DNA from: Gammaproteobacteria bacterium
GTDB lineage: Bacteria > Pseudomonadota > Gammaproteobacteria > Xanthomonadales > SZUA-36
Length of the DNA stretch: 64,000 nt
Direction of reading: 5' to 3'
Assembly: GCA_030431095.1 (NCBI GenBank)
Contig: JAUIJU010000004.1
Location: 57,025 to 121,024 of the forward strand
Part shown: positions 1-8,041 of the stretch, piece after piece
Position numbering within the stretch: the stretch's first letter is position 1
How the letters are laid out: each line of letters opens with the position of its first letter
Notes under the pieces: model-generated
Databases searched by the model: none
Told to the model about the DNA's origin: nothing
The model's input: the letters and a program-made list of their open reading frames with translations, nothing else
Program-made: the position numbers and the translations under genes

Positions 1-1
1 C

Positions 2-121
2 AGCTGGAAGAACAACTGGCCCATGGTGGGGCGCACCGACTACCCGCTGACGTTCGACCGCCAGGGGCGACCCAAGCCGGCGTTCCATGCCATCATCGAG
101 CGGGTTCGGGCCGGGAACTGA
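2..121 (+). CDS. GH10 endo-xylanase, C-terminal end (partial)
   Basis: The first 120 bases read in one frame to a TGA and encode the last 39 residues of a protein whose start lies outside the window. The tail has the form [19 protein letters not shown], then a stretch ending in [11 protein letters not shown]. This resembles the end of glycoside hydrolase family 10 endo-1,4-beta-xylanases, where a tryptophan-containing loop precedes a conserved PLLFD..KPAY.AI segment. Such enzymes cut xylan to xylo-oligosaccharides outside the cell. The downstream GH43 beta-xylosidase and regulator support a xylan-use locus. The catalytic residues are not in the window, so the family call rests on the tail and the context. 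Confidence 0.6.
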   Translation, partial: SWKNNWPMVGRTDYPLTFDRQGRPKPAFHAIIERVRAGN

Positions 122-125
122 GCCC

Positions 126-812
126 ATGCCCGGCAGCCCACGCCTGCATGCCTCGTTGTCGGTCGACAACGTCATTTTCGGCTACACGCCGGGCACGCTC
201 TCGCTGCTGGCCGTGTGTCACGGCGAAGGACCGAGCGAAGGTGAGTGGGGCTTGCCGGGTGAGTGGCCCCGCGTGGACGAGAGCCTGGAGGACTGCGCGG
301 CGCGCGTGTTGCGCGACCTGACCGGCCTGGTCGACATGGACCTGCGCCAGCTGCACACCTTTTCCGCCGTCGACCGCTATCCCGGGCGGCGGGTGGTCAC
401 CACGGCCTACTGGACCCTGGTGCGCCAGGACCGCCAGCCGCTGCGTATCGGGGAGCGTGTCGAGGATGCACGGTGGTTTCCGGTCGATCAGCTGCCGCCG
501 CTGATCTACGATCACGGCGAAATTCTCGCCACCGGGCTGGCCGCGCTGCGCGGCGAACTGCGCCACCGCCCGGTGGGCCTCGACCTGCTGGACGAGGCGT
601 TCACCTTCCTGCACCTGCAACAGCTTTACGAGTCGATCCTGGACACGCGTTTCGACAAGCCCAACTTTCGCCGCAAGCTGCTGGCGTTCGACTTTCTCGA
701 ACCGGTGGGCGCCAGCATTCGTGAAGGTACGCATCGGCGCGCGCAGTTGTTCCGTTTCAACCCGGAGCGATACCGCGCCCTGGAAGAACGCGGTTTCAGT
801 TTCTCGTTGTAG
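126..812 (+). CDS. NrtR-like transcriptional regulator with degenerate Nudix domain
   Basis: A 228-residue protein begins at ATG 126, four bases after the xylanase stop, so it is probably co-transcribed with it. An in-frame ATG at 87 would overlap the xylanase end and is less likely. Residues 8-140 have a Nudix fold pattern, but the Nudix box (about 45-68) is broken: the REUxEE core reads RVLRDL at 60-65, so the metal-binding glutamates are missing. Residues 150-228 (DEAFTFLHLQQLYESIL, then NFRRKLL..FLEP) match the winged-helix half of NrtR-type regulators. In this family the Nudix domain often senses a sugar or nucleotide ligand and the winged helix binds DNA. The position beside GH10 and GH43 genes suggests control of xylan or xylose use; this is inference. 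Confidence 0.8.
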   Translation: MPGSPRLHASLSVDNVIFGYTPGTLSLLAVCHGEGPSEGEWGLPGEWPRVDESLEDCAARVLRDLTGLVDMDLRQLHTFSAVDRYPGRRVVTTAYWTLVRQDRQPLRIGERVEDARWFPVDQLPPLIYDHGEILATGLAALRGELRHRPVGLDLLDEAFTFLHLQQLYESILDTRFDKPNFRRKLLAFDFLEPVGASIREGTHRRAQLFRFNPERYRALEERGFSFSL

Positions 813-821
813 GCGGTCGGT

Positions 822-2444
822 TCAGCGCGGCCGGTAACTGAAGCTGTCAAAGTCGGCATGGGCGCCGCCTCCGGACAGGTCCTGGCAGGCCATGCCCAGG
901 AAGGCGCCCGTGAAACTGGCGCCCTCGCCGGCGCCGGCCTCGTCCGAGATCAGGGACTGGTCCAGGGTCAGCGGCAGCGACGTCCAGCGTTCACCGTCGG
1001 TCGAGTATCGGAACACCAGGTCCCTACCGTCGATGTCCGCGCCCAGCCATACCGGCCCGGCGTCCGGCAGCACGAAGCGTTCGTCGGTGGCCGACGGGTC
1101 CAGCTGGCCCTCGCGCAGGGGATAGATCACCGCGTTACCGGTGTCGGCGGGACAACTCATGACGTCCAGGTATCGGCGCCCCTCGTCGTCCACCGACACC
1201 AGCAGGTAGTGGAACTTGTGCCCGTTGTAGTAGCTCACCAGGCCGGCGCTGTGCTGAAAGCCGAGCGGCTGGACATCGAGGCGGGTTTCCACGCTGCACG
1301 CCAGGTGTTCCTGGCGGCGCGCCACCAGCGCCTGCTCGAAGGTGTTGCCCATCGAGCCCCTGCCCACCAGCCGCAGCCATCCGGGGCGTGCCTCCAGATT
1401 GATGAAACGCTCCGGTTCGGGCGTGCGCAGCCACTGGAACTCCATGGGTAGGTCCGGCCCGTCGAAATCCCGGCGCTGCGGTGGCTCGGGCCAGGGGTGC
1501 TCGGGCAGGTCAGGCGAATCGACGTTCAGCGCCGGCAGTCCTGGCCCGGGGCCGCCCAGCAGCCGTGGCCAGCCGTCGGCGGACCATTCGAAGCGCTGCA
1601 GGGCGGTTTCCCGGCCCAGCGGGCTGCGACGCGAGCCGCCAATGGGCCGGCTGCACAGGTGCACCAGGAAGTGCTCCCCGGACGCGGTCTCCACCAGGTC
1701 GCCGTGTCCGCAGCGCTGCAGGGGACTGTCACGATGATCCTTGGTGGTGAGCAGGTAGCCTGCCGGGTCAGGTTTGTAGGGACCGCGAATGTCACGGGCG
1801 CGGGCCACGGTCATGGCGTGCGTGTAACCGGTCCCGCCTTCGGCGGTGACCAGGTAGTACCAGTCGCCCCGTCGGTACAGGTGCGGCGCCTCGGTGTAGC
1901 CCAGCGCGGTGCCGGGAAAGATGTTGCTCACCGGCCCCACCAGGCGCCGTTGCCGCGGGTCGTATTCCTGCAGCACGATGCCGGCGAATCGATTGCGGCC
2001 ATGCCGCCCGTCCCACAGCATGTTCACGAACCATTTGCGCCCGTCGTCGTCGTGGAACAGCGAGGGGTCGAAGCCGCTGGCGTTGATGGCGACCGGGTCC
2101 GACCATTCGCCGTCGATGGTCTCGCAGGTGGTGAGGTAGTTGGGCGTGTCCTTGAAGTTGCCGTCGCGGCGTTTCACGTCGGTGTAGATCAGCCAGAAAC
2201 GCCCGTCGGCGTGGCTCAGGCATGGCGCCCAGATGCCTCCGGAATCGGGGTTCCCGCGCATGTCCAGCAGTGCGGCCCGATTCAGTGGCCGGTGCATGAG
2301 GCGCCAGTGGCGCAGGTCCCGCGAATGGTGAATCTGCACCCCGGGATACCACTCGAAGGTCGAGGTGGCGAGGTAATAGTCCTCGTTCACGCGCACGATG
2401 GAGGGGTCGGGATTGAAGCCGGGGAGAATGGGATTGCGGATCAC
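822..2444 (-). CDS. GH43 beta-xylosidase (subfamily 11-like)
   Basis: This 540-residue protein begins at a GTG (2444-2442). The start reads IRNPILPGFNPDPS, typical of bacterial GH43 beta-D-xylosidases that release xylose from xylo-oligosaccharides. The expected catalytic set is visible: Asp13 (general base, in NPDPS), Asp126 (pKa modulator, in GFDPSLF) and Glu185 (general acid, in TEAPHLY). These lie one position from those of the well-studied Selenomonas enzyme. The C-terminal 200 residues form the beta-sandwich found in this subfamily. No signal peptide is seen, so it probably acts in the cytoplasm on imported oligosaccharides. It converges on the regulator gene, with nine bases between their stops. 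Confidence 0.92.
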   Translation of the reverse strand: MIRNPILPGFNPDPSIVRVNEDYYLATSTFEWYPGVQIHHSRDLRHWRLMHRPLNRAALLDMRGNPDSGGIWAPCLSHADGRFWLIYTDVKRRDGNFKDTPNYLTTCETIDGEWSDPVAINASGFDPSLFHDDDGRKWFVNMLWDGRHGRNRFAGIVLQEYDPRQRRLVGPVSNIFPGTALGYTEAPHLYRRGDWYYLVTAEGGTGYTHAMTVARARDIRGPYKPDPAGYLLTTKDHRDSPLQRCGHGDLVETASGEHFLVHLCSRPIGGSRRSPLGRETALQRFEWSADGWPRLLGGPGPGLPALNVDSPDLPEHPWPEPPQRRDFDGPDLPMEFQWLRTPEPERFINLEARPGWLRLVGRGSMGNTFEQALVARRQEHLACSVETRLDVQPLGFQHSAGLVSYYNGHKFHYLLVSVDDEGRRYLDVMSCPADTGNAVIYPLREGQLDPSATDERFVLPDAGPVWLGADIDGRDLVFRYSTDGERWTSLPLTLDQSLISDEAGAGEGASFTGAFLGMACQDLSGGGAHADFDSFSYRPR

Positions 2445-2480
2445 GGGGCTGGGTCCGATGTGGGTGGGTCAGGGTCAGGT

Positions 2481-2497
2481 ATTGTCAAATTGATAAT
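2481..2497. promoter_or_regulatory. Inverted repeat upstream of GH43 gene, candidate operator
   Basis: The sequence ATTGTCAA-A-TTGATAAT is a 17-base inverted repeat; 7 of 8 arm positions pair. It lies 37 bases upstream of the xylosidase start, in the only AT-rich patch of this intergenic region. The neighbouring minus-strand TATTAT could act as a -10 box, which would put the repeat over the promoter as expected for a repressor site. The adjacent NrtR-like protein is the obvious candidate binder. The repeat is visible; its function is inferred. Confidence 0.45.
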
Positions 2498-2542
2498 AGC
2501 TTATTTCTCATGGACGATGCGCGGAACACAGAATTCCGAAGC

Positions 2543-2569
2543 AAAAAAAAGCCCGCCGTGTGGCGGGCT
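2543..2569 (-). terminator. Rho-independent terminator of the TonB operon
   Basis: On the minus strand an 8-bp perfect stem (AGCCCGCC / GGCGGGCT, loop ACAC) is followed directly by a run of T. It lies 22 bases past the stop of the TPR gene, the last gene of the TonB operon. Confidence 0.9.
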
Positions 2570-2590
2570 TCTTCGTGCTTCCCAGCGGCT

Positions 2591-3940
2591 TTAACCATCC
2601 CCGGCGGTGGCTTCCTCGGCCTGTTGCAGCAACCGATCGAGCTCCGTCGGTTGGGTATCCGTGGGCAGTTCCTGGCTCATCAACTCGGCGCGCGCGATCT
2701 CGGAATCGACGTAATTGATCCACTGCTCCGCGGCGCGACGGCTGCGTTCGTCGCGCGAGGCGCGCTCGAAGGCGCCACGAGCGCCGGTGAAGTCCTTCTG
2801 GTTGAACAGCGCCATGCCCAGCATGATGTTGGCGGTGTCGGTGCGCTTGACGCCGCCGGCCTGCAGGCCACGACGTACGGCCTGCGCGCCCTCGGACCAG
2901 TTGCCAAGGTTCAGGTGCGACTGTGCCAGGCGCACGTAGAGTTCGCCGTCACCGGACAGCTCCGCCGCCTGGGCCAGCGGCGGGATGGATTTCTCATCTT
3001 CACGCGCCGTGTACCAGGCCTGCGACAACAGGCGCAGGTTGCGCTCGTTCTCGGGCACCACGTCCGCGTCCATTTCCTTGTCAAGCAGCTTGGCCGCCTT
3101 GTAGGGCGTCTCGTGCAGCAGGTAAAGGTTGGCCAGGTTGACGATGTGGTTGGCGCTCTTGATGAAGCCGGCGTCGTAGAGGGCCTCGACGATCACCAGC
3201 TGCTTCATGGTGTCTTCCAGCTCGGAATGGGCGCCGGCCAGGGTCAGCAGGTAGGTGTCCTTGGGGTAGTACTGGATCAGTTCCTCCAGCACGGCGATCA
3301 TGTTCGGGAAATCCTTCTTCTCGTAGTAGATCACCCGCAGCAGCAACAGCCAGTTCTCCTTCGGCTGGTTACCCTGTTCCTTGTACATGTTGATGGCCGT
3401 CTGGATCGGCTCGAGCGCGCTGTCGTAGTCGCCCATCTGGAAATAGGCCTGGCCCAGCAGCATCCACACGTCGGCGGCCGGCTCTTCGACCTGGTTCATC
3501 AGTTCGCGGACCGAGACCAGCGCGCCCTGGTAGTCCTCGATGGTGAATTGCAGCTGCGCCTTGGTCTTCAGTGAGCTGAGAATCAGCGCTTCGGGAATGT
3601 CCGGTTGCGCCATCACCTGGTCGTAGGCGCGTATGGCGTCCTGGTAGCGCTCCTGCAGGTAATAGGAGTAGGCCGTCAGGTTCCAGATCTGCGCCATCTC
3701 GTAGGGCTGCAGCTTGTCGCCGCGGGCGCGGACTTCCTGGATCTTGGTGTCCGCCTGGGCGTACTGCTTGTCCTCGACCAGGGTCTGGATTTCCTGCAGG
3801 GCCTCGTAGACCTGCTGGCTCATGGCCACGGTCTGCTTGGTCTCGCGCTCTTCCTCCTGGGCCGACACGGGCACGGCGACAGCCAGCCCCAGGGCGCAGG
3901 CCAGTGCGGTGCTCAGTAGGCGATGGTTGCTTTTGGCCAT
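2591..3940 (-). CDS. TPR protein of TonB system, exported
   Basis: A 449-residue protein with an N-terminal signal peptide (about residues 1-27, hydrophobic core ALACALGLAVAVPVSA). The rest is helical and rich in tetratricopeptide-like repeats, for example AQIWNLTAYSYYLQERYQDA, AADVWMLLGQAYFQMGDYDS and GELYVRLAQSHLNLGNW. It is the last gene of a six-gene operon, four bases after the tonB stop. TPR proteins at this position in marine gammaproteobacterial TonB clusters are thought to be periplasmic partners of the energy transducer, perhaps scaffolding the TonB complex. The role here is inferred from the operon. Confidence 0.8.
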   Translation of the reverse strand: MAKSNHRLLSTALACALGLAVAVPVSAQEEERETKQTVAMSQQVYEALQEIQTLVEDKQYAQADTKIQEVRARGDKLQPYEMAQIWNLTAYSYYLQERYQDAIRAYDQVMAQPDIPEALILSSLKTKAQLQFTIEDYQGALVSVRELMNQVEEPAADVWMLLGQAYFQMGDYDSALEPIQTAINMYKEQGNQPKENWLLLLRVIYYEKKDFPNMIAVLEELIQYYPKDTYLLTLAGAHSELEDTMKQLVIVEALYDAGFIKSANHIVNLANLYLLHETPYKAAKLLDKEMDADVVPENERNLRLLSQAWYTAREDEKSIPPLAQAAELSGDGELYVRLAQSHLNLGNWSEGAQAVRRGLQAGGVKRTDTANIMLGMALFNQKDFTGARGAFERASRDERSRRAAEQWINYVDSEIARAELMSQELPTDTQPTELDRLLQQAEEATAGDG

Positions 3941-3944
3941 GGGC

Positions 3945-4601
3945 TTACTCGGTGATCTTGAAGGTGAAGCGGTTCTGCACGCCGGGGACCTCGATGGCCT
4001 GCCCGTCGACGACCCGCGGCTTGTACTTGAACTTCAGCGCGGCCTGGACCGAGGCACGGTGGAACAGGCTGCTGGTACAGTCGTTCTCCACCACGAAGGG
4101 ATCGCGGATGGTGCCCTGGCGGGTCACGGTGTACTGCACCGTACAATGGCCCTCGATGCCGCGCGAAAGGGCGCGCTGGGGGTAAATGGGGGCCACCTTG
4201 ACGATGGGCAGGTAGTCACCTTCGCCCACGCCCAGGCTGAAGCCCCCGGTCATGTCGATGTCGGTCTGCACCGGCGCGGCCTGGATCGCGATCTTGTCCG
4301 CCGAGGCGTCCAGGTTGTCCAGCTGCGGGGTCGGCGGCTGGGGCGGTGGCTGGTCCGGTTCGGGCGGTTTTTCCGGCTTGCGGTCGTCGCGCTTGATGGT
4401 CTCGTCGCGCTGCACGCGCACGAAGTCCACCAGCGAGCCGCGGTCGGATTCGTCCAGGGTCCGGTCAGCCGTTTCGATCATGTACTGCATGAACCAGAAC
4501 AGGAACAGGGTGACGACCAGGCCGAGGATGAAACCCACCACGAGGCGGAACAGGCTGCCGCCCTGCCGGGAGGCCATGGTGTCATGGACGGTTGCGGTCA
4601 T
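3945..4601 (-). CDS. TonB-family energy transducer
   Basis: A 218-residue protein with one N-terminal membrane anchor (about 17-41, VVGFILGLVVTLFLFWFMQY). A short proline-rich stretch (about 75-95) follows, then a C-terminal TonB domain (about 130-218) with the usual YP.RAL..GIEGHCTVQYTV pattern. It spans the periplasm and passes energy from the ExbB/ExbD proton channel to outer membrane receptors. The proline-rich spacer is much shorter than in E. coli TonB, as in TonB2-type proteins. It lies ten bases after exbD and just before the TPR gene. Confidence 0.92.
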   Translation of the reverse strand: MTATVHDTMASRQGGSLFRLVVGFILGLVVTLFLFWFMQYMIETADRTLDESDRGSLVDFVRVQRDETIKRDDRKPEKPPEPDQPPPQPPTPQLDNLDASADKIAIQAAPVQTDIDMTGGFSLGVGEGDYLPIVKVAPIYPQRALSRGIEGHCTVQYTVTRQGTIRDPFVVENDCTSSLFHRASVQAALKFKYKPRVVDGQAIEVPGVQNRFTFKITE

Positions 4602-4610
4602 GACGCTCTC

Positions 4611-5018
4611 CTAGTCTTCCTGGGCGGCGATGGAGACGTTGTACACCCCAGCCTGTCGTGAGGCGTCCATCACCTGGATCAGCGTGTCGGTTTTCGAATC
4701 CTTGTCGGCCTGGATCACCACCGAACCCTGCGGGTTCTCCGCGTGCAGGCGTTCGATGTTAGGACGCACCGAGCGAATGTCCACCTGGCGGCGGTCGATC
4801 CAGATGTCGTCGTTGGCGCCGATGGCGATCAGGATGTTGGCCTTCTCCTGCTTGACCGCGGTTTGCGCGTCAGGCCGGTTCACCTCGATGCCCGCCTCCT
4901 TGATGAAGGTGGCGGTGACGATGAAGAAGATCAGCATGATGAACACCACGTCCAGCATCGGGGTGATGTTGATCTCGGACTCTTCTTCGGCTTGCTGTTG
5001 CTGGTAAAACTGCTTCAT
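4611..5018 (-). CDS. exbD: ExbD-type biopolymer transport protein
   Basis: A 135-residue protein with one transmembrane helix (about 21-42, MLDVVFIMLIFFIVTATF). The conserved membrane aspartate of ExbD/TolR, thought to carry protons, is Asp23. The remainder is a small periplasmic domain. It should pair with the ExbB homologue encoded 40 bases upstream to form the proton-driven motor for TonB. Confidence 0.95.
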   Translation of the reverse strand: MKQFYQQQQAEEESEINITPMLDVVFIMLIFFIVTATFIKEAGIEVNRPDAQTAVKQEKANILIAIGANDDIWIDRRQVDIRSVRPNIERLHAENPQGSVVIQADKDSKTDTLIQVMDASRQAGVYNVSIAAQED

Positions 5019-5058
5019 GGGCGGTTCTCCGGCCCCCGCTCGCGCTGAGCGGGCGGCC

Positions 5059-5601
5059 TTAGCTGTGTCTTATGACCAGGTTGTCACTCAAAAATTCCCG
5101 TTCCCGCTCGGCGCGGCGCTGCAGGTAGGTGCTCATGGCGATACCCGACAGGGCCGACACCATGCCGGCCATGGTCGGAATGGTCGCCATGGACACCCCC
5201 GAGGCCATGGACCTCGGGTTACCCGAACCGGACACGGCCATGACCTCGAACACGTTGATCATGCCGTACACCGTACCGAACAGGCCCAGCAGCGGGCACA
5301 GGGCCACGCAGGTCTGGATCAGCGGCAGGTTGCGGTCAAGCTGGCGGCTGGCCACCGAGATGAGCCGGGAACGCACCTGGTGTGCGTTCCACGACTGGTG
5401 GTCGCCGCGGCGGCCCCAGATATCCTGCGTGGCGGCCACCATTCGCTTGTGGCCGGTGCGCAGGTACATCATCCGCTCGATGATCAGGATCCACATGAAC
5501 AGCGTGAGAATCCCGATCATGTACAGCGCGACGCCGCCGAGCTCCAGAAAATCCCGGATGGTCTCGAGAAACGGCAGGTAGTAATAGACGGTGTCCATCA
5601 C
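5059..5601 (-). CDS. exbB: ExbB/TolQ-family proton channel, short form
   Basis: A 180-residue MotA/TolQ/ExbB-family protein. Three membrane segments are visible, near residues 15-40, 85-115 and 130-155. The family core CVALCPLLGLFGTVYGMINVF and the segment SGVSMATIPTMAGMVSALSGIA are intact. It lacks an N-terminal extension, so it is the compact ExbB of this operon. It follows the long ExbB paralogue after five bases and precedes exbD. Confidence 0.93.
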   Translation of the reverse strand: MMDTVYYYLPFLETIRDFLELGGVALYMIGILTLFMWILIIERMMYLRTGHKRMVAATQDIWGRRGDHQSWNAHQVRSRLISVASRQLDRNLPLIQTCVALCPLLGLFGTVYGMINVFEVMAVSGSGNPRSMASGVSMATIPTMAGMVSALSGIAMSTYLQRRAEREREFLSDNLVIRHS

Positions 5602-5606
5602 TCAGC

Positions 5607-6992
5607 CTAGGCCTGCTGTTTCTCGGCCTGCTCGGCGAGAATGCCGGCGGCTTCCTCCTGCAGGATCTGGGTCAGGCGCCGCGCGCGGCTGGACACCAGG
5701 GTGTGCAGGAACACGGTCGGGATGGCCACGACCAGGCCCAGCACGGTGGTGACCAGGGCGGTGGAAATACCGCCGGCCATCAGCTTCGGATCGCCCGCCC
5801 CGTACAGGGTGATGGCCTGGAAGGTCACGATCATGCCGGTCACCGTGCCGAGCAGACCCAGCAGCGGGGCCACCACGGAGATGATCTTCAGCATGGGCAG
5901 CCAGGCGTTGAACTTGGGCGTCTCGCGAAGAATCGCCTCCCCGAGTCGCAGCTCCAGGGCCTCGACGTCGTCGTTCCGGTTATCCTGGTACACCTTCAGG
6001 ACGCGTCCCAGCGGGTTGTTGCCGGGGTTGTCCGGGTTCTTGATCTGCGCGTTCACCTTGGCGCCGGTGCCCGACAGGACGATCAGGCGCCAGATGGCGA
6101 TCAGCACGCCGATGATACCCAGGGCGATGATCACGTAACCCACTTCCTTACCCTGCGCGATGCGCTCACCCAGGCTGGGCGACTGCACCAGCAGGCCCAG
6201 CAGCTGGCCTCGGGTCGGGTCCAGGCCGATCGGCTGTACGCCGGCGCTGGCGCCTTCCAGGTCGGGAATGCGGTTGGTATAGCGTGACTGCGGCTGGCGT
6301 TGCAGCTCGACCACCCGGCCGGTTTCCGGCACGAACTCCAGGTACTTGCCGTCGCTGACCAGGTTGAAGGCGCCGATGCGCACCACGTTCTGCTGCACTT
6401 CCTCGCCGTCGGAGGTGACCACCATGGTGGGGAAGGACACCACCTTGCCGGTCTCGGTCATCTCACGCTGCAGTTCGAACCACAGGCGCTCGATCTCTTC
6501 CAGGGAGGCCATGCGGTTGGTCTGGCCCATCTTGGCCGCGAATTCCGTCATCCATTCCAGGCGGTCCGGGAACTGGGCCTGGGTAATGGAGCCGGTCATC
6601 TGGCCGATACCGTCACCGGCAGCCTGTTGCAGCACGCCGAACAGTTCTTTCAGGTCGCCCAGGGCTTCGTTGAGCTGGGCTTCCAGTTCGATCAGTTGCT
6701 GGTCGTTCTGGTCGAAGCGGGCTTCGAGGTTGGCGGAACGCTGCTCCTCGTTGGCCTTTTCCTGTTGCATTTCGTTGAGCAGGCGTTGCTGGTTCGCGCG
6801 GTCGTTGCGGAAGGCCTGCAGACGGGCCTGGGCTTCTTCGGCGTCGTTGACGCGACCCTGGCTGACCTGGTTCAGCAGTTCATCCAGGTTGACCGGTTCA
6901 GCCGCCATGGCGGTGCCGGCCAGGCCGAAGGCCAGGGTGGTGATCGCCGTGGCGCGCGCGGCGCCTCGGAAAGTACGCTGGAACGGGCTCAT
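5607..6992 (-). CDS. Long ExbB paralogue with periplasmic coiled-coil extension (TtpC-like)
   Basis: A 461-residue protein. Residues 1-31 are a signal peptide. Residues 35-120 are rich in Glu, Gln and Asn and probably form a coiled coil; a further periplasmic part reaches about residue 260. The C-terminal third is a MotA/TolQ/ExbB domain with three membrane helices and the motif VAPLLGLLGTVTGMIVTF. This architecture matches TtpC, the extra ExbB-like protein of Vibrio TonB2 systems, which is needed there for transport together with ordinary ExbB. The 4-base ATGA overlap with the DUF3450 gene implies coupled translation. Confidence 0.88.
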   Translation of the reverse strand: MSPFQRTFRGAARATAITTLAFGLAGTAMAAEPVNLDELLNQVSQGRVNDAEEAQARLQAFRNDRANQQRLLNEMQQEKANEEQRSANLEARFDQNDQQLIELEAQLNEALGDLKELFGVLQQAAGDGIGQMTGSITQAQFPDRLEWMTEFAAKMGQTNRMASLEEIERLWFELQREMTETGKVVSFPTMVVTSDGEEVQQNVVRIGAFNLVSDGKYLEFVPETGRVVELQRQPQSRYTNRIPDLEGASAGVQPIGLDPTRGQLLGLLVQSPSLGERIAQGKEVGYVIIALGIIGVLIAIWRLIVLSGTGAKVNAQIKNPDNPGNNPLGRVLKVYQDNRNDDVEALELRLGEAILRETPKFNAWLPMLKIISVVAPLLGLLGTVTGMIVTFQAITLYGAGDPKLMAGGISTALVTTVLGLVVAIPTVFLHTLVSSRARRLTQILQEEAAGILAEQAEKQQA

Positions 6993-7780
6993 TGGGACAC
7001 CTCCGTCGGGGCGGCGACCGGGGCGACAATCAGGTCCGGTGCGATCTGCTTACGGGCCACGCGCAGGCCTTCGGCGATCTGCGTCTTGTAGGTTTCGGGG
7101 GGCAGGGTCACCCATTGCTTGGCCTGGTGGTCCCAGGCGCCGGTGGTGCCGCCACCGACCGACTGGTAAGTCAGCGAAACGCGACCGATGCGCAGGAAGT
7201 CCACTTCCAGCGAACGGCCTTCGACTTCCAGCGAGCCCTTGTAGGCCTCGATGGTGCGACCGTAGTCGTTCTCGATCGAGTAGCCCTCGAGGATCTGGCG
7301 CAGCTTTTCCGAGGGGGACACGTCGGAGCGGTCCATCATGCTGCGCAGCCGTCCAATGCGATCACGCCGTTCCTGGAGGAGGAACGGCGTGTCGAGTTCG
7401 ATGAAGGCCTCCAGTGAATCGAGCATGCGGGTCATCAGCGGCACGATCTGGCGCTCGATGAGCTCCACGTTCTGAATGGAGTCGGTGATGGCGCCCATCT
7501 CCGCTTCCTGGTTATCGATCTGGCGCTGGAGCAGGCTGTTGTAGACCTTCAGGCCGTCGACCACCTTGGCCTCGGTCTGGTAGTCGATGACGATCTGGTC
7601 GATCTGGTTCGCGACCTGCTCGATCCTGCGCTGGTCCGCCTGGGCGGCGGCCGTACGCGCTTCACCGGCGTCGATGATCTCCTGGATGGTGGCGGCGCCG
7701 GCCGCACCAGACAGCCCGGCCATCGCCGCCGTCACGAGGACGGCGCCCGGCAGGGCTCGTTGCAATCGTGCTTTATTCAT
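6989..7780 (-). CDS. DUF3450 family periplasmic coiled-coil protein, first gene of TonB operon
   Basis: The start chosen is ATG 7780-7778, since the residues after it (NKARLQRALPGAVLVTAA..) form a signal peptide. An upstream in-frame start at 7858 would destroy that peptide and overlap the promoter. The mature 235-residue protein is a long predicted coiled coil (about 30-130), followed by a compact C-terminal region containing YQSVGGGTTGAWDHQ. DUF3450 proteins occur almost only next to TtpC/ExbB/ExbD/TonB2 genes in marine gammaproteobacteria. They probably contact the periplasmic part of the long ExbB. No biochemical activity is known for the family, as far as I know. Confidence 0.85.
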   Translation of the reverse strand: MNKARLQRALPGAVLVTAAMAGLSGAAGAATIQEIIDAGEARTAAAQADQRRIEQVANQIDQIVIDYQTEAKVVDGLKVYNSLLQRQIDNQEAEMGAITDSIQNVELIERQIVPLMTRMLDSLEAFIELDTPFLLQERRDRIGRLRSMMDRSDVSPSEKLRQILEGYSIENDYGRTIEAYKGSLEVEGRSLEVDFLRIGRVSLTYQSVGGGTTGAWDHQAKQWVTLPPETYKTQIAEGLRVARKQIAPDLIVAPVAAPTEVSQ

Positions 7781-7829
7781 TTCGAGTCTCGATTCTTGGG
7801 TGGGTTGGGGGGTCTGAAAAGAAAGGCAC

Positions 7830-7858
7830 ACTCTATAGTTAAGCATCATAGTGGTCAA
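7830..7858 (-). promoter_or_regulatory. Candidate sigma-70 promoter of the TonB operon
   Basis: On the minus strand TTGACC (7858-7853) is followed by TAGAGT after 17 bases; an overlapping TATAGA lies at 15 bases. It sits about 50 bases upstream of the DUF3450 start, in the only AT-rich segment of the 261-base intergenic stretch. No Fur box is recognised by eye. Confidence 0.55.
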
Positions 7859-8041
7859 ACGCCCATGGGCGGCTGGTCCGGGCCCGCCGCTGAGGCGGCT
7901 CCGGCGCCAACACGAACGCCCTCGGAGTGTGACGAAACCGCCCTCTTGCGGGGCTTCTCGTCCCCGGGAAAACCGGCAGGGCGGCCTCCCGAGCTTTCAT
8001 TCTGGCATCGTTCACGTAAAAAAAACGTTAGCGCCGGCGAA

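Noticed and set aside
7985..8041. Possible terminator after the N-formylglutamate amidohydrolase gene
   Set aside because: There is an A run (T run on the minus strand) next to CGCCGGCG, but no stable stem directly precedes it.
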